This document shows, piece by piece, positions 47,908 to 61,800 of a stretch of 64,000 nucleotides of DNA (position 1 is the stretch's first letter; each line of letters opens with the position of its first letter). The notes under the pieces are model-generated. The model had not been told where the DNA came from, did not search any database, and saw only the letters and a list, made by a program, of their open reading frames with translations. Made by a program: the position numbers and the translations under genes. The stretch spans positions 1,143,815 through 1,207,814 of the forward strand of contig SIJG01000036.1 of NCBI GenBank assembly GCA_023374025.1, in the 5' to 3' direction. The stretch is from Heterodera schachtii (lineage: Eukaryota; Nematoda; Chromadorea; Rhabditida; Heteroderidae).

Positions 47908-48668
47908 ATATTGAACAGAGCCCGGAATTTTGAAAGTACCGTGACCGGGACCGGGACATGCAAAATGGACCCTTGCGGGACCCCCGGTCAAAAAAGCCCG
48001 TTTTATGTAAATCGACCTTTTATGCTTTTTAAACCCTTTTTTACGGCGAATTTTTTCAAAAAATTTTGAGGTATAAGGGGGGTCCGGCGGTGCCGGTAGG
48101 CGCCGACACGGAAAATTTTGAAAATTTGTGTGTAATTGTTAACAGATTTACGCCAAAAAAATGACAAAGTTTTGCGATTTTGACTCAATTTTTTAAGAGA
48201 AAAAGGATTTTTATGTGCCGGTGGGGAAACTTTTATAGATCTTTACATTAATTTTAAGTAATTTTCACCAAAAAATTGCAATATAAGATCTATTTTTGAA
48301 TACTTAAGGTGGATTTTTAGCCTGTCATTTAAAAAAATGAAAAATACCTTAAATTAAAGTTTACTCTAAATTAAAGTAGCATCCAAAGTTATTTTGAAAA
48401 TTTTTGAATTAAAGGCATTTCGCCAAAAAAGAGTTAATTTGTCAAGTTTTTGGCAGTTACGCTGGTGAAATTTAAGCCCATTTTAGCCCGGTCAAATTGA
48501 CCGGGCCCTTGAGCGGGACTTGGAAATGGACCCGAGCGGGATTCCCGGTCAAAAAAAGCCCGTTTTACCGGGCGTCCCGGGCTCGTTTTTTCCAAAAACG
48601 GGACCGGGACCGGGACGCCCGGTAAAAGCCCGCCGAGCCCCCGGGTCCATCCGAGCTCTAATATTGAA
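47908..48668. mobile_element. hAT-like element with TSD ATATTGAA
   Basis: The element is 47916-48660: left terminus CAGAGCCCGGAATTTTG, right terminus the inverse of TAGAGCTCGGATGGACCC, flanked by exact ATATTGAA (47908-47915 and 48661-48668). Both ends carry words of the type accgggaccgggac and cgggattcccggtc. A shared GC core lies at 48084-48111 in reverse orientation, next to 'tgtaattgttaacagattt'. There is no transposase, and its 60-85 codon ORFs are array by-products. Confidence 0.85.
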
Positions 48669-51166
48669 GTCCCTAAAAAGTGAAAAAACAAAACAAAAAT
48701 CTGTTCTTTTAATAAAATAGCAATTACATCAAATCCAATTTAGAAATAGATATGCTAAAATACCATAGTATCAAAAATATTTACGACAAATTAAAAATTA
48801 ACATCGAAATGGTGGAATAATTTAGAAAATTTAAATACAATAAAAGAAAATAAAGAGCTTAACCAGATACTAAAAAATTCTAAACATTTAAATGAGGAGA
48901 CACTGACAATTAAAAGAAAAGAATATATTAATCAAAACAAAAAAATGGGAGAAAAAAAGAATAAATCAATCTTAAATCCTTCCCGAAGAGAGCCCATACT
49001 GGATGGAATGGGACGCAATGATTTCATTTATTTCACCGCTCTTAAAACAATTAGTGAAAGAATAATTTTTTCAGTTATTAAATTTAATTATTTATATACT
49101 GAATCTTGAAATGAAGAAAAGTACAGACAGATTTCATTCCCGACAATATTTTCAAAGAAAAATTATATTTTACAATAAAAAAGTTAAAGGACATAAAATA
49201 TAAAATTTTAAAATTAATGACTTTTTGCAAAATATAGAAGAAAGAATAGATGGCAAAACTATATATTAAATATCTGCCATTGATAACTATTTATTATCCT
49301 TTTAGACAGACGCAACCATTGATCGAGACGAGAGCATATATAAATATGAAAAGGAAGTCAAATATTAATTATGCAAATTACCATTTCAATAATATAGATG
49401 ACATAAAATCATAAATATAGAGGTGTTTAAAATATAATTAGTATTTTAATTAAACTTTCAACTGAACGGTTCAGCGGAATGTAGCATCAGTTGGACTTGA
49501 TTTTGAAGTAAAAATAAAATAATTATGAAAAAAAAAATTAAATTTAAAATAAACATAATTAAAAATTTGATACCATAATAAATTGAGTTAAATATTTTTA
49601 ACAAAGTACAGCAAAATAAATGAAATAACCTTAAATAATATGTTTATGACAAGAAAATCCGGGATTTGATCTCTCTTGCGAATAGCCTAATTTAATTTAA
49701 CGTACCTTGAAAAAATTGCACCAAATTCCACCGATTATTCATTTTTAATGCTTTTAAATTTTCCAAATCCCAAATCTAAGAAAGGAGAATTTAATTTAAA
49801 ACACTCTATTTTTATTTTTATTCGCATTTAATTAGAAAAAAAAAATTAAGAATTGATTTATTGGATTCGACTTTTGCAATGTACATGAGATAAGCGGTTT
49901 ACGGAGAATTAAAAAAACAGGCTCGAACGAATAGAATGAAAAAACCTAAAATTATTGTTTCTATTCAATCAAATTCCTACGCTTTAATAATGCAGTAATA
50001 TGTAATAAATTAAAAATCGTCAATTAATGAGTGTGAGAATAATTTCTTAATAAAAAACAAACAAAAATTCAATGTGAAAAATTAAATGTCTTCTTTAATA
50101 ACTGAATGGAAGCGAAAAAAGAAGATAGAATTGATGGAAAAAATATTACACAACAATACAAAAAACAATAAATCCAAGACTAAAATAGCCGTGCAAAAAT
50201 GTGCAAGAAAATTTTATTATTATAAATTTACTTTGAATTAGCATCTTATCTTGTTAGTTTTACCTAGAAACAACATTTATTTATAGATAAATAAGATAAA
50301 TTAAAACTCAATTCGGCCCGTGTACGCCATTTTCGTCAAAGACGACCCTTAAAAAAAGAGGACCGACCGAGAATACCAGGCAGATAAAACAAAAAATAAA
50401 AAACCATATTGAAAGAAATTACAATATTTAACTAAATATATTATAAAATTTCAATTCTTTATTAAATTAAATCATTCTCGCCAATCAAAAAATGTCTATA
50501 AAAATCAAGCAAATTTGGATAATATATCAACTTTAATCTTTGGTCATAAATAGAAATATTCCAATATTCATGTACATGAATTAATTTAAAAATATAATAG
50601 TATGCAAAAGTTTGTGTTGATGGTGACTGAGCAGTTATCATTGAAGGCAGAGAGTGATTTTGTGACATTATCTAGAAAAAAATAATGTTATACTAGAATA
50701 GAAATTATTTAAAAAATAATTAATAAACAATAGCGATTCTTTTAGATAAATCAAATAAAATCCTTATTTTCAAATATATTTATTATAATTCAAGAAAAAA
50801 GAAGAGGAACAAACTCCAAAAAAAAACAAAGTCAACGCATGAGAAATACAGATTAAGAAAAGCTGAAAAGATATACTTATTAAAATAATCTATAAAAAAT
50901 TTAAAAAGTGTGGTAAAAACAGAGTAAAAAATCCTTTCCGTTTTAAAATAAATTCAAACTTTCAAGTAGAAATTAATAAATATTATTTTTTATATTAATT
51001 AAATTTAAAAAACAATATTACTATCGAAATACCAAAGATAAGATTCAAGAAATTATAAGAAATGAAAACTAAAGGGTTTCATCCGCAATAAAGAATAAAG
51101 GGTCGAGAATATCTAAAAGATTATTCTTAAGAATCAAAAATAGAATTTTATTCCATACCAATATTT

Positions 51167-51223
51167 AAAAAACCCCCAAAATGAGTTTAATCCAGAAATA
51201 ATCAAAGTTTTGGAGGGTTTTTT
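51167..51223. repeat. short hairpin
   Basis: aaaaaacccccaaaa at 51167-51181 pairs with ttttggagggtttttt at 51208-51223, with a small bulge, enclosing 26 bases. It looks like a terminator-type stem, but nothing transcribed is evident nearby. Confidence 0.4.
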
Positions 51224-53146
51224 TTGTCTCACCGAATTCGGGTGGAAAAATTTTTATTTATAATCGAAAAATATAGGAGAATATTATTTAATTATAAAAA
51301 ACTTTGTCATTCATCATTAAAATTCAATAAAAATTTATTAATCTAAACTAGAGAAAAAAAAATATTTATAAGCACTCATATAGACATATATTACCATTTC
51401 AAGCTAAACTTGGAGTCATCAAATATAGATGATAATGACAAGTGATACAAGGCAGATGAAATAAAAATAAAATGTAGAAAATAAAATATACTTTGAATAA
51501 TTATAATCCTACCTAAATAAATGAATTGTCATCATCGCAACCACGTCAGGATTTGAATAAATTTAATATGACTGTTGTTTAAAAATTTAATTATCAATAA
51601 TAATGAGAAAGTAAAATTTTATTTGTTCTAATAGCAGAAACTAATTTAAGCTGTATTAAAAATGAATTATTCTCTTGAAAATAAATCTTTAAAAAAACAA
51701 ATTAACTCCATATACCATCGGATTAGATATGAAAGTAAAATTATACAAATATTACTGTCAAATAAAAATTGGTTCTTTTCTGAATCATTTTCCTCTAAAA
51801 ATTAAAAGGTCAATCAAAAATAAATTAAAGAAATTCTTCTAATAATAAATTATGTCATTTTTAATAAATATTTTAATTTTATTTAGGATGCATTCTTAAA
51901 AGCCTGAGATAAATAATTTATTTCAGCATTTCCAAAAGAATATTTAAAAAAATGGTGGTGGTGTCGAGAAGAGAATTTTAACTAATAATTTTTTTCGATG
52001 GCCTTGAAAATTTAAACAGTAGAATTTAAGTTAATATATTTGAAAATCTGGACAACAGTAGTCCTATAGAAAGTATTAAATAAAAATAACCTATTTAAAA
52101 AAACATTTGATAAAAAAATAAATAAAAATGAGAAATAATTTTTATATATATTAAATCCAAATTAATTATAAAAAATCTTAAACCTATTTTGAAGTTTTCG
52201 TTTTTAACATTTTTTACATCATTTTAAAATCATCAACACACAATAGTAATTATTAATAATAAAATTGTTCCAAATGCTTGAAAAATATTTTTTTAGGAAA
52301 TTAATAAATAACATAACATTACATTAAAAATATTTTGGCTCTTTAAATAATCGTCAAAGGTATTATTACTTAAAGTGAAGTTGCTTTCTCACTCAATCAG
52401 GGAAAATCTAAAATCAGATAGATGACTCTTGAATATTTTGGAACGTGTTGATTTTGATATAATGCAAAAATCCTGGAAAAAATAAGTAAATGAAATAAAA
52501 TAATAATTACGATTTCCATTATCAGAAATCAAAAATATGATGATATACAACAAAAAGAAAATGAGGAAACTACAACCTTTAAGCATAATTCAAGCAAATG
52601 CCACTTTAAAAAAAAAATTTATTTATGAGATTAAATATAATTTTAAATGTTATGCTCAGAAAATAAATGTTAAAAATTAATAAAAATCATTTAAAAAAAT
52701 AAGAATATCAAATAATGATTTAATTAAATATAAACCAAAAAAAGGAAACGTAGTTCGATAATTGTCAGCGAGTTTTCGTCTTTAAGGCTGTATGTTTGGG
52801 TTAAAAATATAATATTTACAAAAATTTTTATAATAAAAATATTTGTTATCCAATTGCTACTCGATAAGAACTAGAACAATACGTCAGAGAAAAATCGCCG
52901 TTCAGCAAGAATAAAGAAAGAATACCAAATCCTTAAATATTATGACAAATAATACAAAAACAAATAATTAAACAAAATCTTTAATTTAAGCTAACAGAAT
53001 TCGATATAAAAAATACAAAAAAATTATAATGTTTTTTAAGAGATTAAAAAGTAGCAATTTTTTCCAAAACAAACCAGAAAATAAATAAAAATTATCAAAA
53101 TTAAAATTTTTCTGTGCAAAATTTAAAACTTTTGTAAAACTTAAAC

Positions 53147-54990
53147 ATGTTTTAAAAAATGATTATATTATTAAAAACACAACATTAGTAGACAGAAATC
53201 AAATATAAACACAAAAATAAATTGTTTAGGTCGAAATTAAACAAATTTAAGCAATAAATAAAAATAGTAGTAAATTGAAATTTAAAGGGCCATTTATACC
53301 CGATAAAGGTCGTATTATAAATTCGTCACGAACGATTTAAAAATATTTAATTTGGCCGCCCCAAAAGGGCAGATTCTGCGAATTGAATGATTCCAGTGAA
53401 TGCAATTTTTATTATTATCTGTAACTTCTCTTTCTGTAAAAAATTAAAAACACAAAAAAATTTTATTTATTAAAAAATATTTTGTTTGATAAAATCTAAA
53501 ACCCATTTATTGCTTTCATGAATTTTTTTTAAATAGGCACTTAAAATATGCATAAGGAAGTAAAGCATTGAAACCTTAAAAATTAATTAATAAATAGCTA
53601 ATAAATTATAAAACATATATATATATATATATTATTAAAGACTTGGCATAATATAGAAGAAGCTATAGAAATTTACTTGAATATATGTATTTATAAATAT
53701 ATAATAAAAAAATTTTAAAATATAAAAAAAGAAAATAAAGTGTTATGAGATGTATTTTGTCAAATGAAAATGGCATTACTAAACAAGATAAAACCTTTCG
53801 GTAAGCCTAACAATCGCTCAAAAAATATAAAAATAATAAGATTTAAATCTAAAATTTTTATTTATAAATTTCTTCCGGTTTGGATATCTTTATAACGGCG
53901 CAACAGCCCACCGAAAATGAAAAACTTATCTAAAATATTTTTACCAACAATCTAACAAGGCAGGGCCAAGCTATTGATACAAAGAGAATTTCACTAATCT
54001 AAACCTTGTAGATTCGTAAAAAATTATAAAGTTCACCAATCAAAAATTTCTTTAGTTTATAATAAAAAATGTTTTAAAAAAAATTATATTATTAAAACAC
54101 AATATTAGCAGAGAGAAATCTAATATAAATACAAAAATAAAATGTTGGTCGAATTAAACAAATAATTAATAAAATAAACTAAAAAATAAATAATAAAAGG
54201 AATTAAAAAGTGGTATTTTCAAGATACTTAAATAATTTTTTTCATTTAATTCAATTGAAAAAATTAAAAAAATCTCAATAAAGTAGTTAGAATGGATCTA
54301 AAGAGAAAAACGAGGACTGAAAAATAATCAACAGAGAAAATATATTTTATATAATAAAATAACTTAAAAATATAAAAAAAGGAAAATAAAGTGTTATGAG
54401 ATGGATTGTGCCAAATGAAAGTGGCATGAATAAATATATAAAAATTGTATTTAAAATAAAAACTTATGTTAAGCCTAAATAATCTCTCAAATAATAAGAT
54501 TTCAAATTAAATTTCAAATTTTTCTTTATAATTTGTCCAGGTTTGCGTAAATTAATAATGGCAACAGCTCATGGAAACATTAAATGGATTTTGTTGAAGC
54601 CAAAATAGACTGGCTGGCCAAAATGGAAAACTTAACTTGTTTAATTAAATTTTTATTTAAAAAATTTTAAAGATAATAAACCATAACTTAGCAAAACAAT
54701 CATTGTTTTTCAATATCGAAAGAGCGCAAGACTGCACTTTATATATGTATTTAATAAGCAACACTCCAACAATTGTCGCCGATAACCACGAGCACATGAA
54801 TAAATATAATGACTGACATATTTAAAAGTAATTAGTCATTCAATTAGTTGGTACTTTTAAAATTTTGTTAAACGAAAATTTAATAAATAAAATTACAAAA
54901 AACCTAATTTGCACTTAAAACCTTATTTTTTAGAAATATTATATGTAATATATAAACGCAAATATATTTTCATAAAAAAATTACAAAATT
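53147..54990 (+). repeat. tandem duplication of a roughly 0.9-kb unit
   Basis: Positions 53147-53260 (catgttttaaaaaatgatta.. acaacattagtagacagaaa.. taggtcgaaattaaac) recur at 54068-54160, 921 bp later. Positions 53731-53850 (aataaagtgttatgagatg.. gtaagcctaa.aatc.ctca) recur at 54382-54500, 651 bp later. The order is conserved, but the second copy lacks about 270 bp. This gives a direct view of the unit length of the A-rich repeats. Confidence 0.7.
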
Positions 54991-55001
54991 AAATAAATAA
55001 A

Positions 55002-55490
55002 AGCAATGAGGATAACTTATAAAATAAGTTCTTTTCAAAAATTTTAAATTATGAAAATTAATTAAAAAAAATTGCTTGGAATTAAAAATTCTAATTCAAG
55101 TTGTTTAATTAAAAAAAATGTTTTATATTTCGGCCTCTGTTAAATTATACTTAAATTACCAAAACAAAGATTAATATAAACAAAAATATAATTAAACCAT
55201 ATATGAAAGATATTTAAATGAAAATAAATAAATTAATTAATTAACAAAACACTAGATAACATATTTTTATGGCTAAGCACACAACACAGAAATACCAACT
55301 GTATACTACAACGAAACAAGAGAAAAACCAATTAATTGACAAGATTAAAAACCCGAAGTGGCATATGGCAACAAATGAGAGACTAAGAGAAAAATAAGTC
55401 AACTTAAAATTATTGATTTTTTTCAAAAATATAAAACGCCAATAAATAAATAAAATGAGAAGCAATGAGGATAACATAAAAAAAGCTGTC
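55002..55490 (+). repeat. direct repeat pair 459 bp apart
   Basis: agcaatgaggataac at 55002 recurs at 55461, followed in both copies by t/a-rich sequence and 'tcttttcaaaaa'. This is half the spacing of the 53147 duplication, suggesting that the larger unit may contain internal subrepeats. Confidence 0.55.
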
Positions 55491-57830
55491 TTTTCAAAAA
55501 ATTTATTAAACTAAACTATTTAAAAAAAATTAAAAAAGAAACAACTAAATAGCTTTTGTAAAATTATCTAGCCAATAATAATGAAAAATAACAATTATTT
55601 ATTTATTAAATCAAATTTATATTATGAATTCAAATTTGATTATTCTTTTGCAAATAAATGTATAAAAAGCGAAAGTTTCACTCATAAAATTTTCTGAAAT
55701 TTTATTCATGTATCTAAGTAATGATAATATAATTATACTACAATACCGATGATAAATAAATTTGTATTTCTTTTTGAATCATTTTACTTTAAATGAATTA
55801 AAACATGATTATAAATAATTGTTAATTTTAAAAATAATATTTTTTTACAAGTAAAAAACAAATAGATAATACAATCAATTATTTAGGTTATCCTTATAAA
55901 AAATAAATATAAGAATAATAAAAATAAGATTAAATTAGAAAGAATTTTACTTATAATTATAAAATATGCTTCTTTGGTCGCGCAAAATAACGCGAAAACA
56001 GCATTATGGACAAGAATTTAAAAGCACATATAGTATATTTTTTTAGAAACAAATATTTAATAATTTCAGAAAATCTATTCAAACAAATTTAAATACTTTT
56101 AATTCAGTCTAATTAGTAAAACAATTGAATGAAAAAATGAATAATAACAAACATAATTAAATTTCGATACTACAAACAAACAGCAATTTAAAATTAAATA
56201 TAAATGAATAAATATTAAACAACGTCGCCTAAAAAATAAATTATAATTATGATTTATGTCACTTTTAATAAAAATATTAGTGTATAGAAATTTTCGAATT
56301 AAATTGTTTAACATCAGATAGACGACTATTTTTGTCTTGGATATTACAAAATTGTAAAAATAAATAACCAATGTCTAACATGGTATAAAATAAAATTAAA
56401 AATTAAATATCTACATTTGTTCCTAGATGATTTAAAACAAAAAGCGACGAACTGAGAAAAAAATGGTTATTTCTTACTGTTTCATCATTTTATCAACAAA
56501 TGTGATTTTACAGGAACAAATAAATTTATAAATAAATTGATTATCCAAGTATTTGAAAACAAAAACACGCAACAAAAATACAAAACATTTTATATAAAAC
56601 CAAGAGTTCAAAGCAACTCATTTTTATAAAATTACCTACTAAAGAAGGGAGACAAATAGTTTATCTGCATTTCCAAATTACAAAAATTACTAATTATCAT
56701 TTATCTTTTATTAAAGAGCGCCGAGATTTAAATTGACAATTTCAAGTTGTTATTACAACCAAACGAGCAAAGATATTTATAACTTTGTTGAATTATTAAA
56801 ATAAGAAACAAAAAAATTAAAAAGCAATAAAATAAAACTATGCAATAAAAATGAATGATACCAAAAAATACAAATTTAAATTGTAAAACAATCATCTATG
56901 TAATTTAAAATTGAAATAAAAATTTCTGATGTTGACTTAAATAATGCATAGAAATCCGATGGATAAAGTAATTTGTTAAAATAAATTCAATTAGTGCCTT
57001 CTTATATCTAAAATAATTCAGTTATAAGATAATATTTTGAATTAATAATAAGAAACCAACGAAGAAGAAGAACAACAATGCGACGGGAACGGCAACATAA
57101 AACACCCAGCACCTAATTACGTATTTGGAGGATGTATTTTATTTGTTGAACTAAAAATATGAAAACACACAAAAAATAAAATATAAAATTAATACTAAAT
57201 CAAATTACCAAAAAAGCAAATATGTATAATTTTTAAGGAATAAATATTAATATAAAATTTGAACCGAATAAATAAAACTTAAAATACAAAATAAATATTC
57301 CAAAAAGTTGGAACACAATTTCGATAACTACTGCGCTGGGTCGAGAGGAGAAACAAAAGATAAAACATATTGCCAATTTAAGTCCAATAAAAAATCAGAC
57401 AAAAGAACGATCTATTAATGAAAATACTTAATAATAAGCAAGAACTAATTTGAATGTAAAACCCATTACATAATTCAGTTTTTAGCACCTTTAAAATCGA
57501 AGCCCTACTTATAATATATATTTTAAAATAATCAAAACTTACAAATATAAAAATTTGTAAAAAGAATAAAATAAAAAAATAAAATTATTCTTATGTTTAA
57601 AAATGAAAGATTACTAATTGCTATACAAACGAATATATGATTTATGATCTTAGTGAAATGAAGATGAATATGATAATAAATTTAAAAAATAAAACAAAAT
57701 ACACAAAAATAAATAAATAGTTATAGAAAAAGATTATGCGATATGATATAATAAGTAATAAATAAAAAGAATAAAATAAACAGAAACATGTCCCTAAAAG
57801 TATCTTATCTCAAAAAAATTACATTTTTTT

Positions 57831-58330
57831 TAAATCGCAAAAAAAGCTTTTATGCACCTTTTCGGTTTTTTGATATGTGTGGGAATATCTCAATAATATG
57901 AAAAAATTTTTTATCTGTATTATTCCCAAATACCAAATCCATAAAATCTAATTGTTTTTCGTTCGGTCTCACTTTGTACTATTTTCATTTTCGGTTAATC
58001 TGTAAGCTTAATAAGTTTTGTATAAATGACTCTCTATTTAAAATAGCTTAAAAATACATAAACAATCGTTTTTTATTGACAATTTTGTAACATCCGTTCT
58101 GATGAATTCATTTTAAAAAAGGCGTTTCGCAGGGTCTAATTAATCCCACTATTTTTTCATTTGTGAAGAAAGGTAAGAAAAATTATTATTTGAAAAATTA
58201 CGTAATGAACGAATTAATATGAATAATATAGAAAAAGCATTTTATTAAATTTGTAAAGGAGTTTTTTATCCTAATTTTATGAAAATTGGGGTGATTCAAA
58301 GTTAAAAAGTTCGTGCTAACATCTCGGATA
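57831..58330. other. T-rich island in A-rich repeat DNA
   Basis: Composition switches to T-rich on + (ccttttcggttttttgatat, ctaattgtttttcgttcggt) and is unlike the flanks. Positions 58110-58150 include gcgtttcgcagggtctaatt. No ORF or terminus is clear. It may be an inverted or inserted segment. Confidence 0.35.
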
Positions 58331-58532
58331 CTTTTCCCTTACTAGCAAAATAAATTATTCTTTTTTTAAATTGAAATGTTAGCAAAATTTTATTTCATCA
58401 CTAAACCTTAAACCAACTTCGGTTAAAATTAAAATATATGGATTATATTATAGACATAAAAGAAAAATAGCATTAAAATAATATTAGAGCAAATCACGAT
58501 GATTTAAAAAAATACCCTAAATTCCGATAATT

Positions 58533-58872
58533 GAGTAGATCGGTACCAACACCGGTTCAGGTACTTAACGTATTTTGGTACCGGTTTTTTGATTAGTTGT
58601 TAACAAAATGCACTCACATTTTTAAGCTTTTTTGAAAAGCAAAAATAGGTCACAACATTAATTGAAAAAGAGAAAATTCTCTAAAATATGCAATTTTAAA
58701 ACATAGACAATTATAATAAAATTATAGGATTATAAATGTTCAAAAATTTTAGGATAAAAAATGACCGTTTACCGGTACCGGCTGAAAATGCTGTTTCTTA
58801 TCTGTATCGGTTTTTTCAGTACCATGATTACCGGTGCCGGCTAATGAAAATTACCGGTACCGCTCTACTCTC
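58533..58872. mobile_element. hAT-like MITE with 'ggtaccgg' words
   Basis: Left GAGTAGATCGGTACC (58533-58547) and right GGTACCGCTCTACTC (58856-58870) are inverted, with one mismatch. The ends carry ggtaccgg words. Just inside the left array is ttgttaacaaaatgcactca, the same core text as in the elements at 1, 2032 and 47916, but without the GGCGGCGCC palindrome. The flanks show no target duplication that I can find. Confidence 0.65.
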
Positions 58873-61800
58873 ATTTTAAAACAAAATTATTTAAATTTAA
58901 ATAAAAATAATTATAATTACCCAATTTCAAAAGTCATAAATATATTGTAATTAAACAATGATTCTATAATAAACATTTTAAATGCAACGCAAAGAAGCTT
59001 CTTTGCTCGGCCTTATAAACCTCCATAAAGCAAGATATAAAAGTTCAAAGGAATTATAAAAAACTCATTTCTAAGGTGAAAGAAAAAATAATAATTTTTA
59101 AATAAATACTTGAGTATTAATAATATTTAAAGCAAATCATTTAGATGGGTTTTTCATTCTGTAGAAAAAGGTTTATTTGTGATTATTGTTGTAATTGATA
59201 ATTAATTAACACTATATGTACAATAAAAATCAACAAAAGAATACAAAAAACAAATTGACATTAGAGACTTTAACCAAGCAAGAGGGAGAGAGGGAGAAAA
59301 TTTTAAAAATGTTGAGAACCAAACATCTCGACAGCGAGTGAAATCATTATTATCTAAAAATAAATGCATATTCAAATCATATTTTTATAATTATAGAAAA
59401 ATAAAAAATTTTATTAATTATTTAACCAAATTTGGTGTTTGATAATAGAGAATACCGAGAAATACGTTAATTTATCGAAAATGTTTGGTGAATCATTTTG
59501 AGCATCTGAATGTCAATAGTGAAAATTAAATAGAAAATTTATATAATTAATCTTGTTGTAGAATTCTTATTGTTTTTCTTATTGTGAAAATTTATAATTA
59601 ATACTAGTATTTTCAGACGTATTAAAAAACATATACATTATACGTATGTAATAAAAGATAAGGTAAATTAAAATATTTATTTTATGGAGAATTGGTGCGA
59701 AAGGAGAGGCTTTTTAATAAAAAGACATAAAAGTAAAAAAAAAACATATTTTTAATTATTAACATACAAAAATCGAATCGTATATATTATGCATAATGGA
59801 TAAGAATAAAAATATTACGTATAAAAAATTCAATTGAATTCATTAATTTATTTAACACATAATAAAATGGAACCCAATCTTTAAATATGCTAATTTATTT
59901 AAATAAAAAATATCAACCTAAATCCAAATATAAAAACAATTTAATTCAATTTCACATGTTATTATGGAGCTTCACAAATATGTGAAGGAATGAATTCTAT
60001 TAATACCTCAATATAGAAATGGATTAAATTCAATAATTAAAAATAAGCTATTAAATAAAAATACAACCAATATTTATCGTTTTACGATTGAATTAAGAAT
60101 TTAACTCATCGACCATGTTCACAATTCAACTATACGGCATGAGAAATATGGAAATTAATGAATGTTCAAAATTTTATCTTATTAAATAAATAAACAAAAA
60201 AATCGTATAAAATTTACGTCAAGAACTTTAAGATTTTATATTAAATTTATTTAATTCCTGCAATAAAATATTACTATATATTATAAAGTCCCAAAATAAG
60301 GAGCGGAACATAGCCAAGAGTTTAAAAAACATTTATATTTATAATAAAAAAATAAAAATAAGTCAATAATTTAATTTATTGCAAAAAATGATTCGACAAC
60401 GAATTTCTTGTTTGATCAAAAACCTTTATCATAATTGCTATAATATATTAATTCGCAGCCATTTGTTAAAAATAAGAGTCCAGTTAACGCAAAATTATTT
60501 TAAAATAAATAAAACTTTTTAAATTTAATATTTAAATGAAGGAATTATAAACATTGAACGGTCAACTAAGAGGTTGGATGAATCGTGCAAGGCTAATAAG
60601 TAACATAATTAGCCAATTTATCTCCGACAAAATCAATCAGTACAAAAGTAAACAATAATTTAATGAAAAAATGCTTAGAAGCGCTGAAAAATTATAACAG
60701 CCGTAAAAAATGAAGTAAAAGGAACTAATTTTAAATTATTTTAACAATTTAAAAAACAAAATTAATTATGAAAGGGAGATTGAAAAGATAATTAAATTAA
60801 TCGAATTCTTAATAAATTAGAAGGAATGAACAACACACATTATAATTAATTTAATTTTTCTTATACGACGAATGGTTATTAATTAAAATGCAATAAAAAT
60901 GGACCAATTAATACATGAGCGAATACAAAGTTATTTAAATATTAATGTAAGTAATTTAAAAATTTGTTTAAAAGATTTATAAAATGGTTCATAAACAAAA
61001 AAATTCTTTAATATTAAAAAACTAAAGTAAAAAATATATTATTGAAATTAATTAAAAATTTATATAATAATTCACTAAATGTGGACACATAAAAAATTAT
61101 TGAGGCATTGATGGCGACGAGTACTTTAATAAAATTGAAAAAAGAGTTAATATTAGAATATACTGGATTACCTTTTAATATTTGAAAGAACATAATAATG
61201 ATATGAAAGTGTCTAAAAATATACGACAAATTAAAATTAGAAAACAAATAAAATGAGAATGTAACATATTATATTAATTTAAATAAAAATAAAGAGCTTT
61301 AAAATATTAAAATTTTCTAAATATTTATTTTGATTAGGCACCGGTAATTAAAGAAAATAATTTATTAACCAAAACAAAAATTATGAGTGAGAAAAAACAA
61401 AAGAACATCTTCCACTATTCCACAAGAGGTTATAAAATTTAAAAATTAATACAATTTAATAGAACTAATTAGCATTTAAGTAACAAGTATTAAGCTTAAA
61501 ATCGAGAGTTTTAAAGCATAATTTAGAAAATTTACATTTCAATGAATATTAAGAGCTTAATCAGATAATTAAAAAAAATTCTAAATATTCATATAATTAA
61601 GCGAATCGCCTTTGGTATCAATTCCTCGCTGTTTTTGCTCGTATATTAATTTATTTTTTACATAAGACAACAATTCAATATTAAAAAACATTTTTCATTA
61701 ATTATAAACTTTAAACTATATACAAAATCTTTAAAAAATCTTTAATCTTATTTAATCATTATTAAAAGGCCAAAAAAATAAAGTTTTTAAAATTATCAAA

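Larger units (their letters stand above)
48669..57830 (+). repeat. A-rich degenerate long-repeat DNA, no genes
   Basis: No supportable gene. 'aataaagagcttaaccagat' with ctaaaaaattctaaa (48855) recurs at about 61290 and 61549. Positions 49315-49440 recur near 44850 and 61105. Two better-preserved duplications are listed separately (53147-54990 and 55002-55490). ORFs of 65-90 codons here have AT-rich codon content and no recognised domains. Confidence 0.55.

Noticed and set aside
55241..55477. 78-codon hydrophobic ORF on minus, membrane-protein-like
   Set aside because: Any A-rich + strand gives F/I/L/Y-rich minus-strand frames; no conserved motif or splice context.
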